A stretch of DNA of 64,000 nt from Mesorhabditis belari (lineage: Eukaryota; Nematoda; Chromadorea; Rhabditida; Rhabditidae). The position numbers were made by a program, and so were the translations under genes. The DNA is taken from contig CAUEEP010000170.1 in NCBI GenBank assembly GCA_958450365.1, positions 282,894-346,893 of the forward strand. Direction: 5' to 3'. Positions 11,169 to 25,000 of the stretch are shown piece by piece. The notes beneath the pieces were generated by a model. That model saw only the letters and a program-made list of their open reading frames with translations, searched no databases and had not been told where the DNA came from. Numbering within the stretch: position 1 is the stretch's first letter; each line of letters starts with the position of its first letter.

Positions 11169-13410
11169 TTGCGCGAAATTCGTAAGAAAATTTGAGTTAA
11201 TGTACCACTAAAACAACGTCCCAAAAACAACAAAAAGATGGCACTTTACACAACAATTTTGGTTTTTTTGCTCCACTTTTTCAGGTGAAAGAATAGTTAA
11301 CAAATGAATAAAAAAAGCCTCACTTTTGCTTGCTTGAATAAAGCTTTAGAATGTCCCATAAACATAAAGATATTCAGTCTGAAAGGTTTAGATGAAAAGA
11401 AGCACAATAAATGCAAATTTTCAAGAGTGCACTACTATTTTTCAACCTCCTCTCGGACCTTGCAATACTATTAGAGAGTTACTACTATTAAGAGAGAATA
11501 CGGTATTCCGGAATCAGCGAAAAATTTGCTGGGAAATAGGCTAAGGTCTCACTCTGAAACTGGTGGTAAATAAACAACGATCCCTAGTGAGTCAAGGGTG
11601 AATGGCTAAAGTATTCGTTATAATTTGTTTGTCTGTAAATAATTACGCTTGATTTTAATGCAAAAGTGACTTTTTTAAGAAAATGGACAATTTCAAAGTT
11701 GAGTTTGGCATCTGCATTTTCTAGGGGCCAGTTAGGGACCTGGTTGTCGACTCTTTACAACTTTTTTCCATAGTCCAGTCTCAATTTCTATACTGATTGT
11801 GTCAAAGCAAAAAAAACGCATAAGTAGCCAAGTAGTTCAACTCTTTTGTGATGTTTCCCGCCGCCGTGTGACCACTTTTTGCACGCCGTGCACCCGTCTC
11901 GTTTCTCGATTTAAACAGCCGCGATGTGGTGATTTTGTTTTCGCTTTTGCGTTTTGTAACATGAACTTGGTAGACCAAACTGAAAAATTTCTTACATCAA
12001 CAACTCAAGAAAAAGTGGTTTTCTTTGATTTTTGACCTGGTCTAATTGGTCTAAAATTTATAGCATTTTCAAACTTTGACTTTGATTATAAAAACGGCTA
12101 CTCTAGAATCCCTGAAGGAGTGGGGTTTTAACAAAATGGGGAAATGAAATTGCTTTCAAAACGACATTTTTAAACTTAAAAATTTTCATTATTGTCTTAA
12201 AATTGACTAAAATTAGTGACTAAAATTGACTTAAGAATCCACTTTTTCTACTCTGAAGGTGAAAAGAGGAAATGAAAATGTTTGAGGTAATAAAAGTTCA
12301 GAAAGGTTTGCCTCTAGACTTGTAAAGATAATTACAAGGTAAAGGGGGCTCCCACTCTCTCAGAACTTTTACAGATATTCAACTTTTCGAAATGTAAAGT
12401 GAATTCTTTGAATTAGTCTTCCGCGAAAACCGAAAACTCACCCTTGAAAAGTTGTGAAACGCAACATGAGCACATTTCCGACCCATGTCGCAATATCGGA
12501 AACAATCGGCTTCCACGATAGAAACTAGCATAAAAGATTGGGCAAATCAAATAGGCAAATGTAGACTGTTTTTTGTTGGCGATAGTCTGGAAGAGTGGAA
12601 AATTTTAAGACTAATTTTCAAAGATCAACGATTCAACGACACTCAAGCAAAAGGCCAAGTAGACTAAGCCAAGAAGGGATGGTCGAACAAGGACCAAATC
12701 TGGCTGATGAATTTGTGCCAGGTCGCCAAATGCGTTCTAGCAAACAACTTTTGCTTTCTAAAATGTGGATACAATGTGATTTTACGCTTTAGAAAACAAA
12801 AAAAACGTTTGCTAAAATGCATTTGGCGATAACAGAGTATCTGACCCGTTTTTGAACAGCATTGCTTGCTCAGGAAAATTGATGAAAGCAATTCGAGGGA
12901 GAAACTCACCTGAGCTAATAAGTACAACTCGCTGCTCAAACTGATGTTTTCGCTGCGTTCTAAACAAAAGACTAATCTTTTCCACCGGCCAAAAATATAA
13001 AAAAAACTTTATAAACAGTTTGGATCTACCATTTTCCAGAATTTAGCTTACTTTATCCATTGTTTGAAGGATGACTCTAGATCTATCACTCCCACCATCA
13101 TTTTATAGATTAACATAGTATTAGTGCCATCGTTGAAGAGACCATAAAGATTCGCACAATAACTAAAGAAAGCATTTGTTAATGATTTTAAACTCCGATC
13201 AGACTAAAACATACGATATGGATTGATAAATCTCTGAAGTGGTATATCCAATCACACAGGCTAGCCCGATTTGCAACCAGGGATATTTTTGCCCACGATG
13301 ATAGTAGATACCGTTGAAAAAAGGGCGACAAGGCGATTCAACGATAAAACTGAGATCGATTGAATGCCTAGGCTGATTATGGGACATCTTATATACGCCC
13401 CACCCTTTTT
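11169..13410. other. No supported gene
   Basis: AT-rich sequence with scattered short open frames on both strands (for example 11799-12035 and 12485-12667 plus, 12664-12939 and 13199-13387 minus). The last of these encodes a mildly hydrophobic end (IGLACVIGYTTSEIYQSISY) that could be a receptor fragment, but no motif or splice chain supports it. Confidence 0.4.
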
Positions 13411-13588
13411 CCCATTAGCAAGCGAACTTTGAGCTCAAATATCTTGGTGTTGGGATGTCCAATCTAAATAGTTTTTGTACCAAATGGCAGCGAAAGACTT
13501 GACGCATCCTAATGATATCAATAATTTATAAATTGGACGCTCAACACCGGATATTTGTGAGCTCCAAAGTTAGATTATCGATGGCAAA
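13411..13588. repeat. Hairpin MITE, family A copy 2
   Basis: It starts CCCATTAGCAAGCGAACTTTGAGCTC and ends GAGCTCCAAAGTTAGATTATCGATGG, with TGTCCAATCTAAATAG and TATAAATTGGACG as inner pair. The order of blocks matches the copy at 1034-1206. Confidence 0.6.
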
Positions 13589-16500
13589 GGCAAAGATCAA
13601 ATCTCCCGATAGCCCGCGCCAAATCCTTGTTAGGCTTACCAATTTGGAGAATGTCGATGCATATAAAGTGGAACGACCAGGCAACCCAATGCCCAATAAT
13701 TCACCTCTTTTAGCAATCCGTCAGTTGTTTAACCCGGAAATGAAGGAACTTCAGAAATTGCAACAATTCCTGGATCTTGACAGATCCCAGTCTTGATTCC
13801 CAAGTGAATTCTCAAACTCAAGGTTTGGAGACATTTCTGACACCTATCGTAACTTCGAAGTTGAAGAATTTAGGAGCTCTAAATTTCTAGGTTTACTCAC
13901 ATTAGCAGTGGCTGACTGAAAGAGAAAGTAGTGTATAAAGTGATAAACTGAGCGAACAATTGAATCGGACGCGAGCAACCGGCGAACAATCCTTGTGATG
14001 AGTCGACTCTTCCAACACGGCAAACACTTAGCATATTCGTTCAAACGGAAAGAATTGAGAACTAAAGTTAAGGGATTTCAAAACGAAAAGCAAGAAAACG
14101 AAACATGTAGCAATTAAAGCTATGGCTCTGGGAGTATTGTAAGCTCTGATTTCGTAAGCTCTGGTTTACTTAAGCTACTCAAGTAGACTTTTGTCCTAGT
14201 TCATTATATTGATCTTATATTCATATCAGTTCATATTGATCTTATAGGATTGCTAATATGGATGAATTTTTCGTTTTTGCTGTTGCATAGTTAGTAAGTA
14301 ACACAAAGAGATGAATTACTTTCTGACATTGTGGTGAATCTCTCCAAAACGATCAGTGGCACTAATTATTTTAAAAACATCTCATCGAGATTTGGGAAAC
14401 AAATAGATCATAAGCATTATTCCTGAATTTTTGAGGCTTTTTGGAAAATAAATTGAGAATTTACCATTAAGGACGATAAAAATAGTCAAAGCAATGAGGA
14501 TTTCTTTGGAGAATTCTTTGGTCGAGATTCGGGATTCGGTTTGCACATCTGAAGAAAGAAATTTCGAAAATCCAGAAAAGTCTTTTTTATAGTATTACCC
14601 ACTATCCTAGGAGGATTCATTTTTGTATTTTTCAATGGCAAAAGTCTTTCTTGAACTTTAAACAAGACAAAAAGACATTTCAATTTAAAGTATTGGACTT
14701 TAAATGGCGAATTTGTTAATTTGTTAATTTGTTTTTTAAAATCAAAAAAAAACTGTCTTTTTTAAAGTGCTGAGGAATTTTGCTGTGTTAGCAATAACTG
14801 GTTTGACTTTTGAAGATTTCAGAAAAAAAAGCAGATTTTCCAGTGATATAACCTAACCTAGCTCTAATTGGGTGAAATTTGGCTAATTATTGGCTAGAAA
14901 TTGATACCTCTTTTTTCCTATCAATGAAAAATTTCCTCCCAGCGCCGCCAGAACTTTGACGCTTACCTTTTTTGCTGGTTTGTTTTCATCTCGACCTAAT
15001 TCGTTTCTTGTGTCAACTTTTTGAATATCCAATCCTACGGCTTTTCGTCAATCTATATGGCTAGACAAAAACCATCTGGACACTCGAAAAAAGCGTTTTC
15101 CAAAGCTTGCTAAGGTTTTGAAGACTATCGTAATCTTGATTTGAGCTTGGATTCAATCTAGCTATCTGATTTAAAAGGATGTGGAATTTGTGGCAAAACT
15201 ACAGCCAAATTTGGAACAAAAATTTCCCCCGGGGATTTGGGCATAGTAGGCAAGTTTTGTAGCTCAGTCGCTCCCCACTCTTTCCCCTTTACGGATTCGA
15301 AAAGGAAGCACTTTATGTACACCCCGGGATCCCGGATAGCCGGCGCTTACCCTATAAAGAACACCTCAATTATATAAATCAGAGAATTTTGCTTTGCAGT
15401 TTTGCTAAAAGATGTATAAAGATGTAAAAAATTGTGGTATGATCATTAATTTAATCTGAGGGTTTTCGTAAAAGGCTTGAAGTGGTCGGATAATTGTAGA
15501 GTGAAAAACTTTTTACAGGATTTTTTTTAGACACTTTAAATGAAATTAACTTTTCACAATTTCTGGTTTATGTTTTGTTTGTTAGATAATGTTCAAAACT
15601 TGTGTAACTTTTTATATACTGGAAAATGATAGGAATTTATGATTTTATCAAAGGCAATAAATAAGTAAGATAATGTTTTATGAACCCTAAATGACGATAA
15701 GAATTCAAGGACAAGCAGATGGAGTGTTTTCACGGGTGACGGCAAACAGCCGAGAGTTTCGATCTGCGCTGAGCTAGCCATCCCCCGCGTGCCTGCACCA
15801 TTGCACGTCAAAGTTGCCGTCGATGTCCGGTGTACCCAAAGCGCTCCATTTGCATCATGATCCATCCGAAATACGTCAAAAAAATTCACTTTTACATTTT
15901 CTCAGCTATTTTAAGGACTGAAGTTCATCAAGCTGCCTGGATGTGAAAGTAACAGTAAAAAGTCGTCACTCTGCTAGAAGTACAAATTTTTTTTTCCACA
16001 ACCTAGTCGAGCCCTGCTCGTGTAATATTTTGCAAAAGCAGACTGTCAAACTGATTTCTATTTCTTCTTTTTTAGGTTTTTTGATCTCCTGTACGACTGA
16101 CCGATATCACTGACTCAAAACCGTCGACGGTTGACGTGCATTTAAAGGGTTTTGTCACGCATTTCCGCGCGTTCACGCCCATTGTAACTGAAAATTTCAA
16201 AATTCGATTGATTTTGCCTTTTTAAAAGCCGAACCCGAAGCAAAAGCTGTTGTTCCCTCTGACGTCAGTGTCGATAGTGATTGGTGGATTTGTGGCGTTG
16301 CACTTATTTTGCAGACTTCAATAATTTTAGATAACTTAGATAGCAAAACAAATAACCCCAGTAAAATCTGATTTTAGCCGTTTTCCTGCTAGATCCAGCT
16401 TTTTGGAGTGAAATTCTACGCAAAACTCACAGCATTTCCTCGTGAAGGCCTGGATCCGGAGCCAACTGAAGTCCACATTGGGGTTTTTTCGTTCCAGATT

Positions 16501-16715
16501 TGTCACCTACCAATAAAAATATTGAATAGTAAATATCGAGCAAACCAAAGGATAACCTCCGCAACATTTCGAATTTGGACAAGGTGTCGATTGACAAGCG
16601 AAATTTCGAGTAGCTGGACCACTTAACACAATTGGCACTGTTTAAAGGTTATCCGAGATTTGATATGCGGCTCTCCCCGGCTCGCATATGAAAGTGACCC
16701 CCGAGATGGCTCCGC
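13589..16715. other. No supported gene
   Basis: A few open frames of 60-100 codons occur (13844-14044, 14486-14683 and 15593-15889, all minus). They lack recognisable motifs, and neighbouring splice sites do not chain. Short local duplications exist, for example ATATTGATCTTAT repeated near 14210-14245 and TTTGTTAA near 14710. Confidence 0.4.
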
Positions 16716-16895
16716 CCCATTGCCATTGGCAATCTAACTTTGACCCAAATATCCGGGAAGTGTGGCGGGGGAAATTTTCTTGGTATGATTTGATAAATCC
16801 AACTCTTTCGCTGTCATTTGGTACAAAACTACTTAAATTGGACAGTAGCCTAACACCAAGATATTTGAGCTCAAAGTTGGATTGCCAATGGCAAA
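16716..16895. repeat. Hairpin MITE, family A copy 3
   Basis: It begins CCATTGGCAATCTAACTTTG and ends CAAAGTTGGATTGCCAATGG, so the termini are nearly identical to copy 1. The middle is altered (GTGTGGCGGGGGAAATTTTC). Because it is palindromic it gives open frames on both strands that read as similar peptides; neither is a gene. Confidence 0.7.
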
Positions 16896-16935
16896 TCCGC
16901 GAGGCCATCCTGGGACATCTTATACACGCGCCGCT

Positions 16936-17105
16936 TTGTTCCCATTAGCAATCCCGCTTTGAGCTCCATTTCTTGGTGCTGCACTGTCCAATTTAAATAT
17001 TCTTAGTATCATTGGATGCATTAAGTCTTTTTCTATCAATTGGTACAAAAACTATTTAACTTGGACAGCCCAGCCTAAGATATTGGCTCAAAGTGAATTA
17101 CTCCA
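16936..17105. repeat. Hairpin MITE, family A copy 4
   Basis: Directly follows copy 3 after about 40 bases. Left arm CCCATTAGCAATCCCGCTTTGAGCTC; internal TGTCCAATTTAAATATTCTTAGT and ATTGGTACAAAAACTATTTAAC match copy 1 at 1079-1160; the right arm ends GCTCAAAGTGAATTA and is more degraded. Confidence 0.6.
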
Positions 17106-18400
17106 ATATTACAGGAGACAGGTTTGTCCCATAATCCTGTTTAAATGCTAACAATCTGTACTCTTGGTTGGTTGTGCTTTGAGATAAATTCCAGTTAAGA
17201 AATCATTTGTACAATAACGTTGAATTTTCTAAATGCAAAATCAAGACCCACGTGCAAGGACATCCATTGTACGTTGATCGACAGGTTCTTTTTTGAGCAA
17301 TCGTCCCTGAAGCCGCATGTGGCTGACATTTTACATAAACCACAGCCGTCCTTTCGATCCATAAGGATAAAAAGTTTGTTTTTTTTAAAATTTTGTTATC
17401 CGCTTCCTATCGGTGGACAAGAACAATACATCAGTTGTTCTTAAAACCGATAGTTTTTGATCCAAAGCTATGGCAAACTTGTAATCGTGCACGTTGGCGC
17501 TTTATAGTCATCAGCTCGTGCCGTCCACATTTGCCGCATAGATATTTTTAGTTGTTGTGCTCAAGTACTCCAGTAGCTTTGATTGGTATTTGACTTTTTG
17601 ACCTCTAATTTGCCAGATTCTGAATCATTTTACAAAAACGGATAGCAGCATTGGAATCAGTGTAAAATTCTGGAAATCACAAGGTATATGGCTCATGTCA
17701 TTTGGCCACCTCCAGCCTTGTCACCTTCTCTTGTTAGTTTTTCATTCAGCAAGTCTAACTATTTCCCACCTTTTTGTACCGAACAACGCAGAGAGTCGCG
17801 GTGGCGCATGGAGTCGGTGCTTGGGGGATTAAACGCGAATAGACACCGCTGAAAGCAACAGCCCCCGACGCAAGTCATTACATTGTAGGTAATTGTAAAA
17901 GTTATGCAAATCTCCGACATTGTACTCTCGTGCATGGACAACCGAAATTCCACGATTTACAATTTCGCTTCTGCGCTTGCGCCCACCGAGGCCACACGTT
18001 TTCGAGCAAGACGTGTAGTCTATTTTGGTTGACCAGATTCTACTGGACCCCGGACGGCTATTGTCGCTTTGGTTTTGAACAAGTTTGCAATTTATTTGGT
18101 TGTTTTGGGTGTTTTCTCAAAAGTTTTCTCGTATTTGAATCGGTCAACAAGTTTCAAAAACACGTTTTTCGAACTTAAACTCTCTCTGTTTCTGGCACTG
18201 TCAACAAATGCCCAGTCATTATAATTGCATTTGCACACACCTATTCAGAGTTCAAAAATGGGAAAAGACCAAAAAGTTTACTGGTCAGTTAGTAAACGAG
18301 TGTTTTAGAATAGCTAATAGCCAATACACCCAGCTCTGGAGCCAGTTTTGCACAAGTTTTTAAAGCTAAAGTGGCTCTTAGATTCCCAGACTCCGAAAAT
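17106..18400. other. No supported gene
   Basis: Short frames such as 17220-17444 and 17930-18178 (plus) and 17759-17953 (minus) show no family motif. Nothing repetitive was noticed. Confidence 0.4.
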
Positions 18401-18925
18401 ATTGGGTTAGTGAATTGAAAACTGCGCCTATTCTATATATCGCGGTTTGAGCAATTTCTTCTTAAGAAACCCCATTTTAGTGTCAATGGAAAAGTTGTAG
18501 AGAATCGAAAATGAAGCATATGCAAAAATTTTCAGAACGATTCAAAAACTGGTTTTTTCAAGGAAATGCCAAATTCCCGCAATTTCACAAGACTTGCATT
18601 TTAAGCGAAAATGCTAGAGTGTTCTTTTTGGAAATTTGGCTATAAGCCTAATTTTCAATTCTCTACAACTTTCTATTGACACCAAATTCGTTTCTTTTGA
18701 AGAAGTGGTTAGGCTGGGACATCTCCAGTCCTCCATTTTTGAGTCCACCCAGCATGCTCACACCGACCAAAATCCTACTACGAAAGAGGAATCTGTTTTT
18801 TTCCTGTAAAATGGGCCGAAGTCATCAATAATAATAGAAATTATTTCGAATGAATTGATAGTTTTATGTTGAATAGGAGAATTTTAGTTCAAAAGTCCCG
18901 CAGTTTTCAATTCACCAAACCAATA
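18401..18925. repeat. MITE family C copy 1 (about 525 bases)
   Basis: Terminal inverted repeat ATTGGGTTAGTGAATTGAAAA at the left against TTTTCAATTCACCAAACCAAT at the right. The interior (TTCAGAACGATTCAAAAACTGG, AAATGCCAAATTCCCGC, GACACCAAATTCG) is shared with copies at 29713-30252 and 33051-33580, which lie in the opposite orientation. No transposase. The termini resemble the TTRGGTTG start of mariner elements, so a mariner-mobilised MITE is plausible. Confidence 0.75.
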
Positions 18926-19481
18926 AGATTTGAAAGTCAGACTTAACACTTATTATCGAGTCATAAAAAGCAATCACAATGAATAATAAAAAAGCAAGAG
19001 CAATGTTCAATCATGCTCATTACCTTGATCAACATCAAAGAAAAGGCAAAACCGTTTAAGAGAGAGGCTCAAGGTACTCTCTCCAGTCAGACATGTCATT
19101 GCAAACGAGCAAAGCGGCTGAAACTCCATCAAGAACTGAAATCTTTCCTCTAATAAGAATTTAGTTTCCAGAATTGCCCAAAACCCCAACGATTAGCAGT
19201 GAAGATTTGCGGCATTTCTGGGAGTTTGGGTTTTGCCAGTGACCGTTTCCCGTGTTGACCTCCGTTTTTCATAGGTGGAAGTTTTGTGCGATTTCCCTAC
19301 CACAATTCGTTATTCTCTGCTTTGTGCCCCCCCATAAGCTCCAAAAAGCCCGAGCTCAACAATTCGTTTCGTTTTTCGTTTTACATGATGTTTACCCATC
19401 GTAAATCTGCTGCTTAAGCCCTTTTTTGCTAGGCCACAAAAACTTTTGTTCGTAGCAGCTTTAATTTAGATTTTTATTTAT

Positions 19482-20305
19482 TCGGGGAATTTTTTGGACA
19501 ATAAATTGAATTGAAAGAAGTGTAAAAATGACGCTGATCACCTAAATTTGATTTCATAAATCTATCAAATTATTTTGAAGCACTGGAAAAAGCTTTTAAA
19601 ACCAAAATTCTGTACTTGTGGCGCTGGGAGGCTCAATTTTTAAAATTTAAATTCCTAAGACTATGGGATTAATGAAAATCTAAAGAATACACTCTTTTTT
19701 TGCGAATAAACACATGATAAAGGGAGAATTTCAACACTCAAAAACAATTCCTGTTGTGGAAATGAATTGATTCGATTGATTGTTGCTTAAAAGCAACATT
19801 TACTCGTGAATTTCATCCACTTCCGCAATTCTAGAATTCTGGAATTCCAGGCTTTTTCAATTTGAAATTCAATTTAAAACCTAAATGATATCTGAATCTG
19901 AAGCACATAAAACTTTCAACTCTCTAATTCTTTTGAACTCTTTGAACTTTGAACTTTACGACTTTGATTGGCCAAATCAAAAAGGATCCAATTTGATGAA
20001 AGTGAACAAAACGATGAGAAAAATCCTTTCCACAAACATTCTTTTCCCAAAATATTTGATCAACTTTTAGACACCAGAAAACTCAGCCGGATTTAAATTT
20101 AGCCTTAGTTTTTCGAAATTCAGAATCTTCAGATTCAATTCAAAATTCCAAAGCTTCTCCCAGCGCCACAAGTACAAGAATTTTGGTTTAAAGCTTTTTT
20201 CCAGTGCTTCACAATAATTTGATAGATTTATGAAATCAAATTTAGGAGATCGGACCCATCTTTTTTCACTTTTCAATTCAATTTATTGTCCAAAATTCCC
20301 CCAAT
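19482..20305. repeat. Long hairpin repeat (about 820 bases)
   Basis: The left arm (GGGGAATTTTTTGGACAATA, AAATTTGATTTCATAAATC, CACTGGAAAAAGCTTTTAAA, TACTTGTGGCGCTGGGAG) reappears in inverse order on the right (CTCCCAGCGCCACAAGTA, TTTAAAGCTTTTTTCCAGTG, GATTTATGAAATCAAATTT, TATTGTCCAAAATTCCCCC). The centre near 19800-20050 is unpaired. No coding. Confidence 0.7.
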
Positions 20306-22032
20306 AGTCAAAAAACCCAAAATTTTCAAAAAAATGACGCTTTTAAAAATCATTACTGAATATGGGGATTCCGCAAAATGTAGCTTTACTTCAGTTGAAC
20401 ACAATCCACAATCTGGCCCCAAGCTTTGCATTACCGCTTGAAAGAAATAACGATCTTTCCAGGCTTTACTGAGAAATTGGCAAAAGCAAAAACTTTTCCC
20501 GAATCCAAAGTTTACCGTCTTTTTTATTTCTATGGCTCCGTATCGTTGGCCGAGATTTTTGCCAAGCTTTTTGTCCAGTTGCTCTTGATAAGACTCGATC
20601 TTTTTTCTAAGAAAAGAAAAGTTTAAGCAGGAATTTCTAAAGAAAATTCTCGCGACCAGTTTTCCAGAACCATAAATTCACCTATTTAGGCTTTGTTCGG
20701 ATCCGTCTTTTTGGATATTTCAAAGCGCTTCAGCTCTGAACATTTCAACTATACTTGCTCGTATTGTGGGCAGAGTTTGTGGAAAAATTTATGCACAGTG
20801 CTTTATCCCGGAGTTGGAACTCGCTTGCATTCGAAGCTCAAGTATATACGGATAGCCTCGCTTACACGATGGAATTGCTAAGACGCTTGTCAAGATTGTG
20901 CAGTCGTACAGTCGTACAGTCATACAGTCGAAGTACAGTCGAAGAACTAAAGAAATTGAAAGAACTCATTGTGGTAAATGATCTTGAAAGGCCCGCGTCG
21001 ACTTTACTATCCATCGGTGAAGTTTTTTATTTTTGAGAATTCGTGAGCCTTTTTATTGGCTCTCTTTACAATCATTTTTGCTGTTTTGTCATGATCACAC
21101 TCTAATTTATATATTTTAGGTTCTACGATTACGATTTGACAGACATAAAAAATGGTTAAAAATTTCTCTCTTTTGGTGTTTTTTATGAAAGAACAACTGA
21201 ATTGGCTTTGACGAACGCACAAATTCTTTCAGCACAGTGATAAGAAAATGCGGTCATATGTTGTTCTTGTTGTCGTCAGATCACCAACTTTATTTAGCAT
21301 CAGAAGAAAGTTTCAATCATCTGGCAAGCACAAAATCTGATTTCCAATCCTCATTCTTGAGAATTTATTTAAAGCCATCCACAAGTTGATTGGTTAATTA
21401 TTCATTTATAAACGGAAATTTCAAAAATGCGGACAAGGCTCCGGCCAGACCAATAGCTAATAGGATTTGTAGCAACCAGAAAGGCCAGCTTAGCCACTGG
21501 CATGCGTGGGCGATTTTATCCCTGACAATGCTTGACCAAAGCACCCACCAGCAAACTCTCACATCATAACTGTAAAATCTCACTTTTCTTTTGTCACTGT
21601 ACATTAATACACGAAAAGGTCAACTACTGACTCGAACATTGGTTTGGGTTGTGTTGTGTTCAAATGTGTTGAATGTGTTCTTATCTTTTTCTACCCAAGC
21701 TCAACCGTTCCCCATTTTTGACCAAAGATCTGGCTCGGTTTCCCAAGAACAAAATGTCTCCCTCGGTTACCAAAAAGCATTCATAAAAATGTTTTTCGGC
21801 TTCGAAGAAGAGCAACAAGCAGAGTCTTGGCAAAGAAATTTCTTCCATTAAAGAATTTTTCGTCGTCCACAGAGCACAGGGACCAAAAAGTCGGTTTCTT
21901 TTGTGTTTGAAAGCAATGAAACACTCAGGAATCATGAAAAATTTCCGTGAGTTCAGCGAAACGGAAAGGGAGAAAACGACGATTTTAGCTCACTTTTCCC
22001 GTATTGTACGTTTTTGCTTTAGTTCAGACACA
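20306..22032. other. Possible exon at 20690-21036; otherwise unassigned
   Basis: One plus-strand frame from about 20755 to 21036 encodes a mixed helical stretch (for example AFEAQVYTDSLAYTMELLRR, then EELKKLKELIVVNDLERP) that looks like coding sequence in composition. It could be an upstream exon of the channel gene that follows. I could not join it in phase and recognise no domain. A TACAGTCG tandem near 20905-20940 interrupts it. Confidence 0.25.
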
Positions 22033-25000
22033 ATGATTAAATTTACTTGGACTATCGCAGTTTTTCTAACCGTTTACCTTGCTTGATGTTGGACGAGCTG
22101 GGGTGGGTAATTAAACCAGTAACTAAGATACGGTTTTGTCAACAACCGAGACTTTCTTTTAGCTCAGCAAGTTCCAACGTACAGACCCCCGGTTGTCCAA
22201 ACTATGGGCTTTGGCGAAACATTCAGTACGAACCAGGACTTTCCTATTATCAATGCATTGAGGGATCGTGCGTGGTGAGTGAGCATACTTTCGATTAACT
22301 AAATTTCTAGAAATCTACAGCTTTTATTGATCTACAAACGGTTTTTCAGTGCAACGACGGAACATCCAGCTCATTGGCGCTCGAAGAAGCAGCCGCGAAT
22401 GCTCCGGCGAGTTCCACTGATCCTTTGATACGGATACTGTGCGATAGGTGATTTAACGCCGATGAAATCTTACAAAGGAAAGGCAACGGTAGGATGTGAT
22501 CAAATAAGGATAATTCATAGGCCATTTGACGCGAATTTCACGCTCATTCCGAATCTGTTTTCTGTTCTTGCAAAATGGCTTTCTATAAAAGGTTATATGT
22601 GTTTTAAGTTTTCGAGTGAAAATGAGAAGATTTGAAACTGAATCGGGAGTGTCGTTAGAAAGGGTTCCACGGGTCTCAAACGTGACTTGGTGGTGTCGTG
22701 GATAAAACGTTTTGCGTATAAAACGAACGCTCCACTTCTCTGCGCGAGTTCGATCCCAGCATGGCAATCTTTCGATTTTCGATTCCTTGTTTTGCGTTTT
22801 TCACTGTTCCCCGCGTACACACACAACTCCGTTTACTAACTCTCTGGACTGGAATAGTACATCAAAATGATTTGAACTTGATCTTTGACCTCAAGCCATT
22901 CCCTAACTTCCTAATCATATGCATTTTCAGTAAAAAACAACTGCGTACCGATCCATGCCCATTGAACTCGAATTGTCACGAATCGCAATTCGACAATTAT
23001 AACGTTTGCACTTGCTGGGGAAAATTTCACCGGGCCCGGATGTAACATCGAGTGAGGAAAATTGGGTTTTTTCATAAAATAACATTTAGCTATTAGGAAA
23101 CCGATTACTGTGCAAGTGCTCCATGTCAGGTGAGAATCGCAAGCTTAAAACTTGTGAGGATCCGACATTTCCCGAATGGCGGAACTTGTGTGACCAACGG
23201 GGATGTGAACGTACAATTGCACGTGCGCCACGAATTTTATCGGTGAATTGTGTCAATGTGAGTCGTGGAGATCGGTTATGTGATGACGCTTTAGATTTTG
23301 AAAAGAAAAGAAATCATGTTAAGATTATATTTAGCTAGGATGAATTTGACATTTAAATATACAGTACTGGACAATGAAATATCGTATGTTGAAAAGTGAT
23401 CGTCACTTTCGCGCGTCTCCAACTCCCGTGTCTTTGAGTTTAAACTATTAGTGTTATACTTTTCTGAAAGCTCTTTTCAGTGGCTACACAATGGTAATAT
23501 TAATATTTAGAAATACGGTAAAGACATGGGAGTTATAGAGGCTCGAAAGATGACGATCTTTTTTCAAATATGATATTTCATTGTCCAGTAGTGAATATAC
23601 TTTAGATACGTTCACATGCGCTGCTGATATCCGTGCGAAAATAATGGCGTTTGCTCGATGCTTTTTTCCGGTGAAGCATAGTTTGTTAACGAAATCATCA
23701 ATAAATCGTATCACTTTCAGCTTATTGTGACTGTCCGAATGGGTGGCAAGGGATACAATGCGCGATTCAGACGCTGACACGTAAGTTCATTGAATGACTT
23801 TGACCGATTTTGATAAGTTCCCGTAACCTTTCCTAATGGCTTAATGTTTATCCCACCAAGTTGGGATACTAGGGCAACACTTTTAAATATACTCAGCTTT
23901 CTTTACTTTCTTTTGCTTTCTTTTGCTTTCTTTTGCTTTCTTTTACTTTCTTTTGCTTTCTTTTGCACTATTAATCAGTAACATACTCGGAAAAAACTTT
24001 TAACCGTTTAGTTTACTTCAAAGCTATCCCTGTGATCTAGAGTTATCTATTTCCCTTATTTTAGCTGCTGATATCACCCTTGGCTGCTATTCTTGTCCGA
24101 AGCTCCTCACCCAACAAATTCGGGGACCGGTTACAATTGCACCGTCACTACCTCAAGCCATCCATCAGTCGATTTGTAAGTGATCTGATCAAAAAAAGGA
24201 GAATCTCGCTTCTTACCCTAGATGCTGCCAGAATTTCCTCGCCGCTGTCGTCAAGGACATTCAAATGAGCAATACTATTGTTAGCCCTTACAATCCCAAA
24301 TTTTGAGCGTACAACTCTAGGTGTCATGGGATCCACGGGTGCTGTCTGTGAGACGAATCCGTACGACGGTCAATCGACGCCAAGCAATCTCGGCCGTGGT
24401 CAGCAATGTTTTGTCGTGAAGGGAAGCATATGAGCATGAGTTATAGACTGTGTGCGCGAGGAATGAGATCGCGCCTCTTAGTCTAATGGCCATAATGTCT
24501 GTTAAAGAAGCGATCACAATAGATGATTGGGACAGTCCGCCTCTAAGTTCAATCCAAACCGAACTGGTGAACTGGGCCGAAAAGTGGATTTTCAGCTTGG
24601 ATTGAACGCCCAGGACTGAGGACGGGATGGACTAAAGCCAATTTCAGTCCGTGGTAGATTGACCGGATTGAGTTGAGAAATTGATTGGCCAAACCAATTT
24701 CTAATTGATTTCCTATCCTTTAGATGGAATGAGACATGTGGCGCCTCTGCAACCGGTGGCTGCACGGCCTCCCTCATGAATGAGGATTTGCTATCAATAT
24801 CAAGACAATAGCTGAGCTGTAATATTCTACTTACCTTAAAAATTTTTTTTCCAGTTGATCCACTTCGTTTGCAATTGGTCAATCTGTTCTTGAATGGTGG
24901 GATTTGCGTGGAACGACGGGTGAATGCAACCACTTGTACTTGTCCAAGGGAGTCGTGAGGTTCTTTGCAGAATCTGCCTGGTTCCTAATCTTAATAATTT

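Noticed and set aside
16642..16948. Overlapping plus and minus frames of about 87 codons with similar peptides
   Set aside because: They translate the two arms of a palindromic MITE, which explains the similarity and the openness on both strands.
24592..24933. A 113-codon minus-strand frame
   Set aside because: It runs antisense over EGF-type exons of the channel gene and shows no motif.
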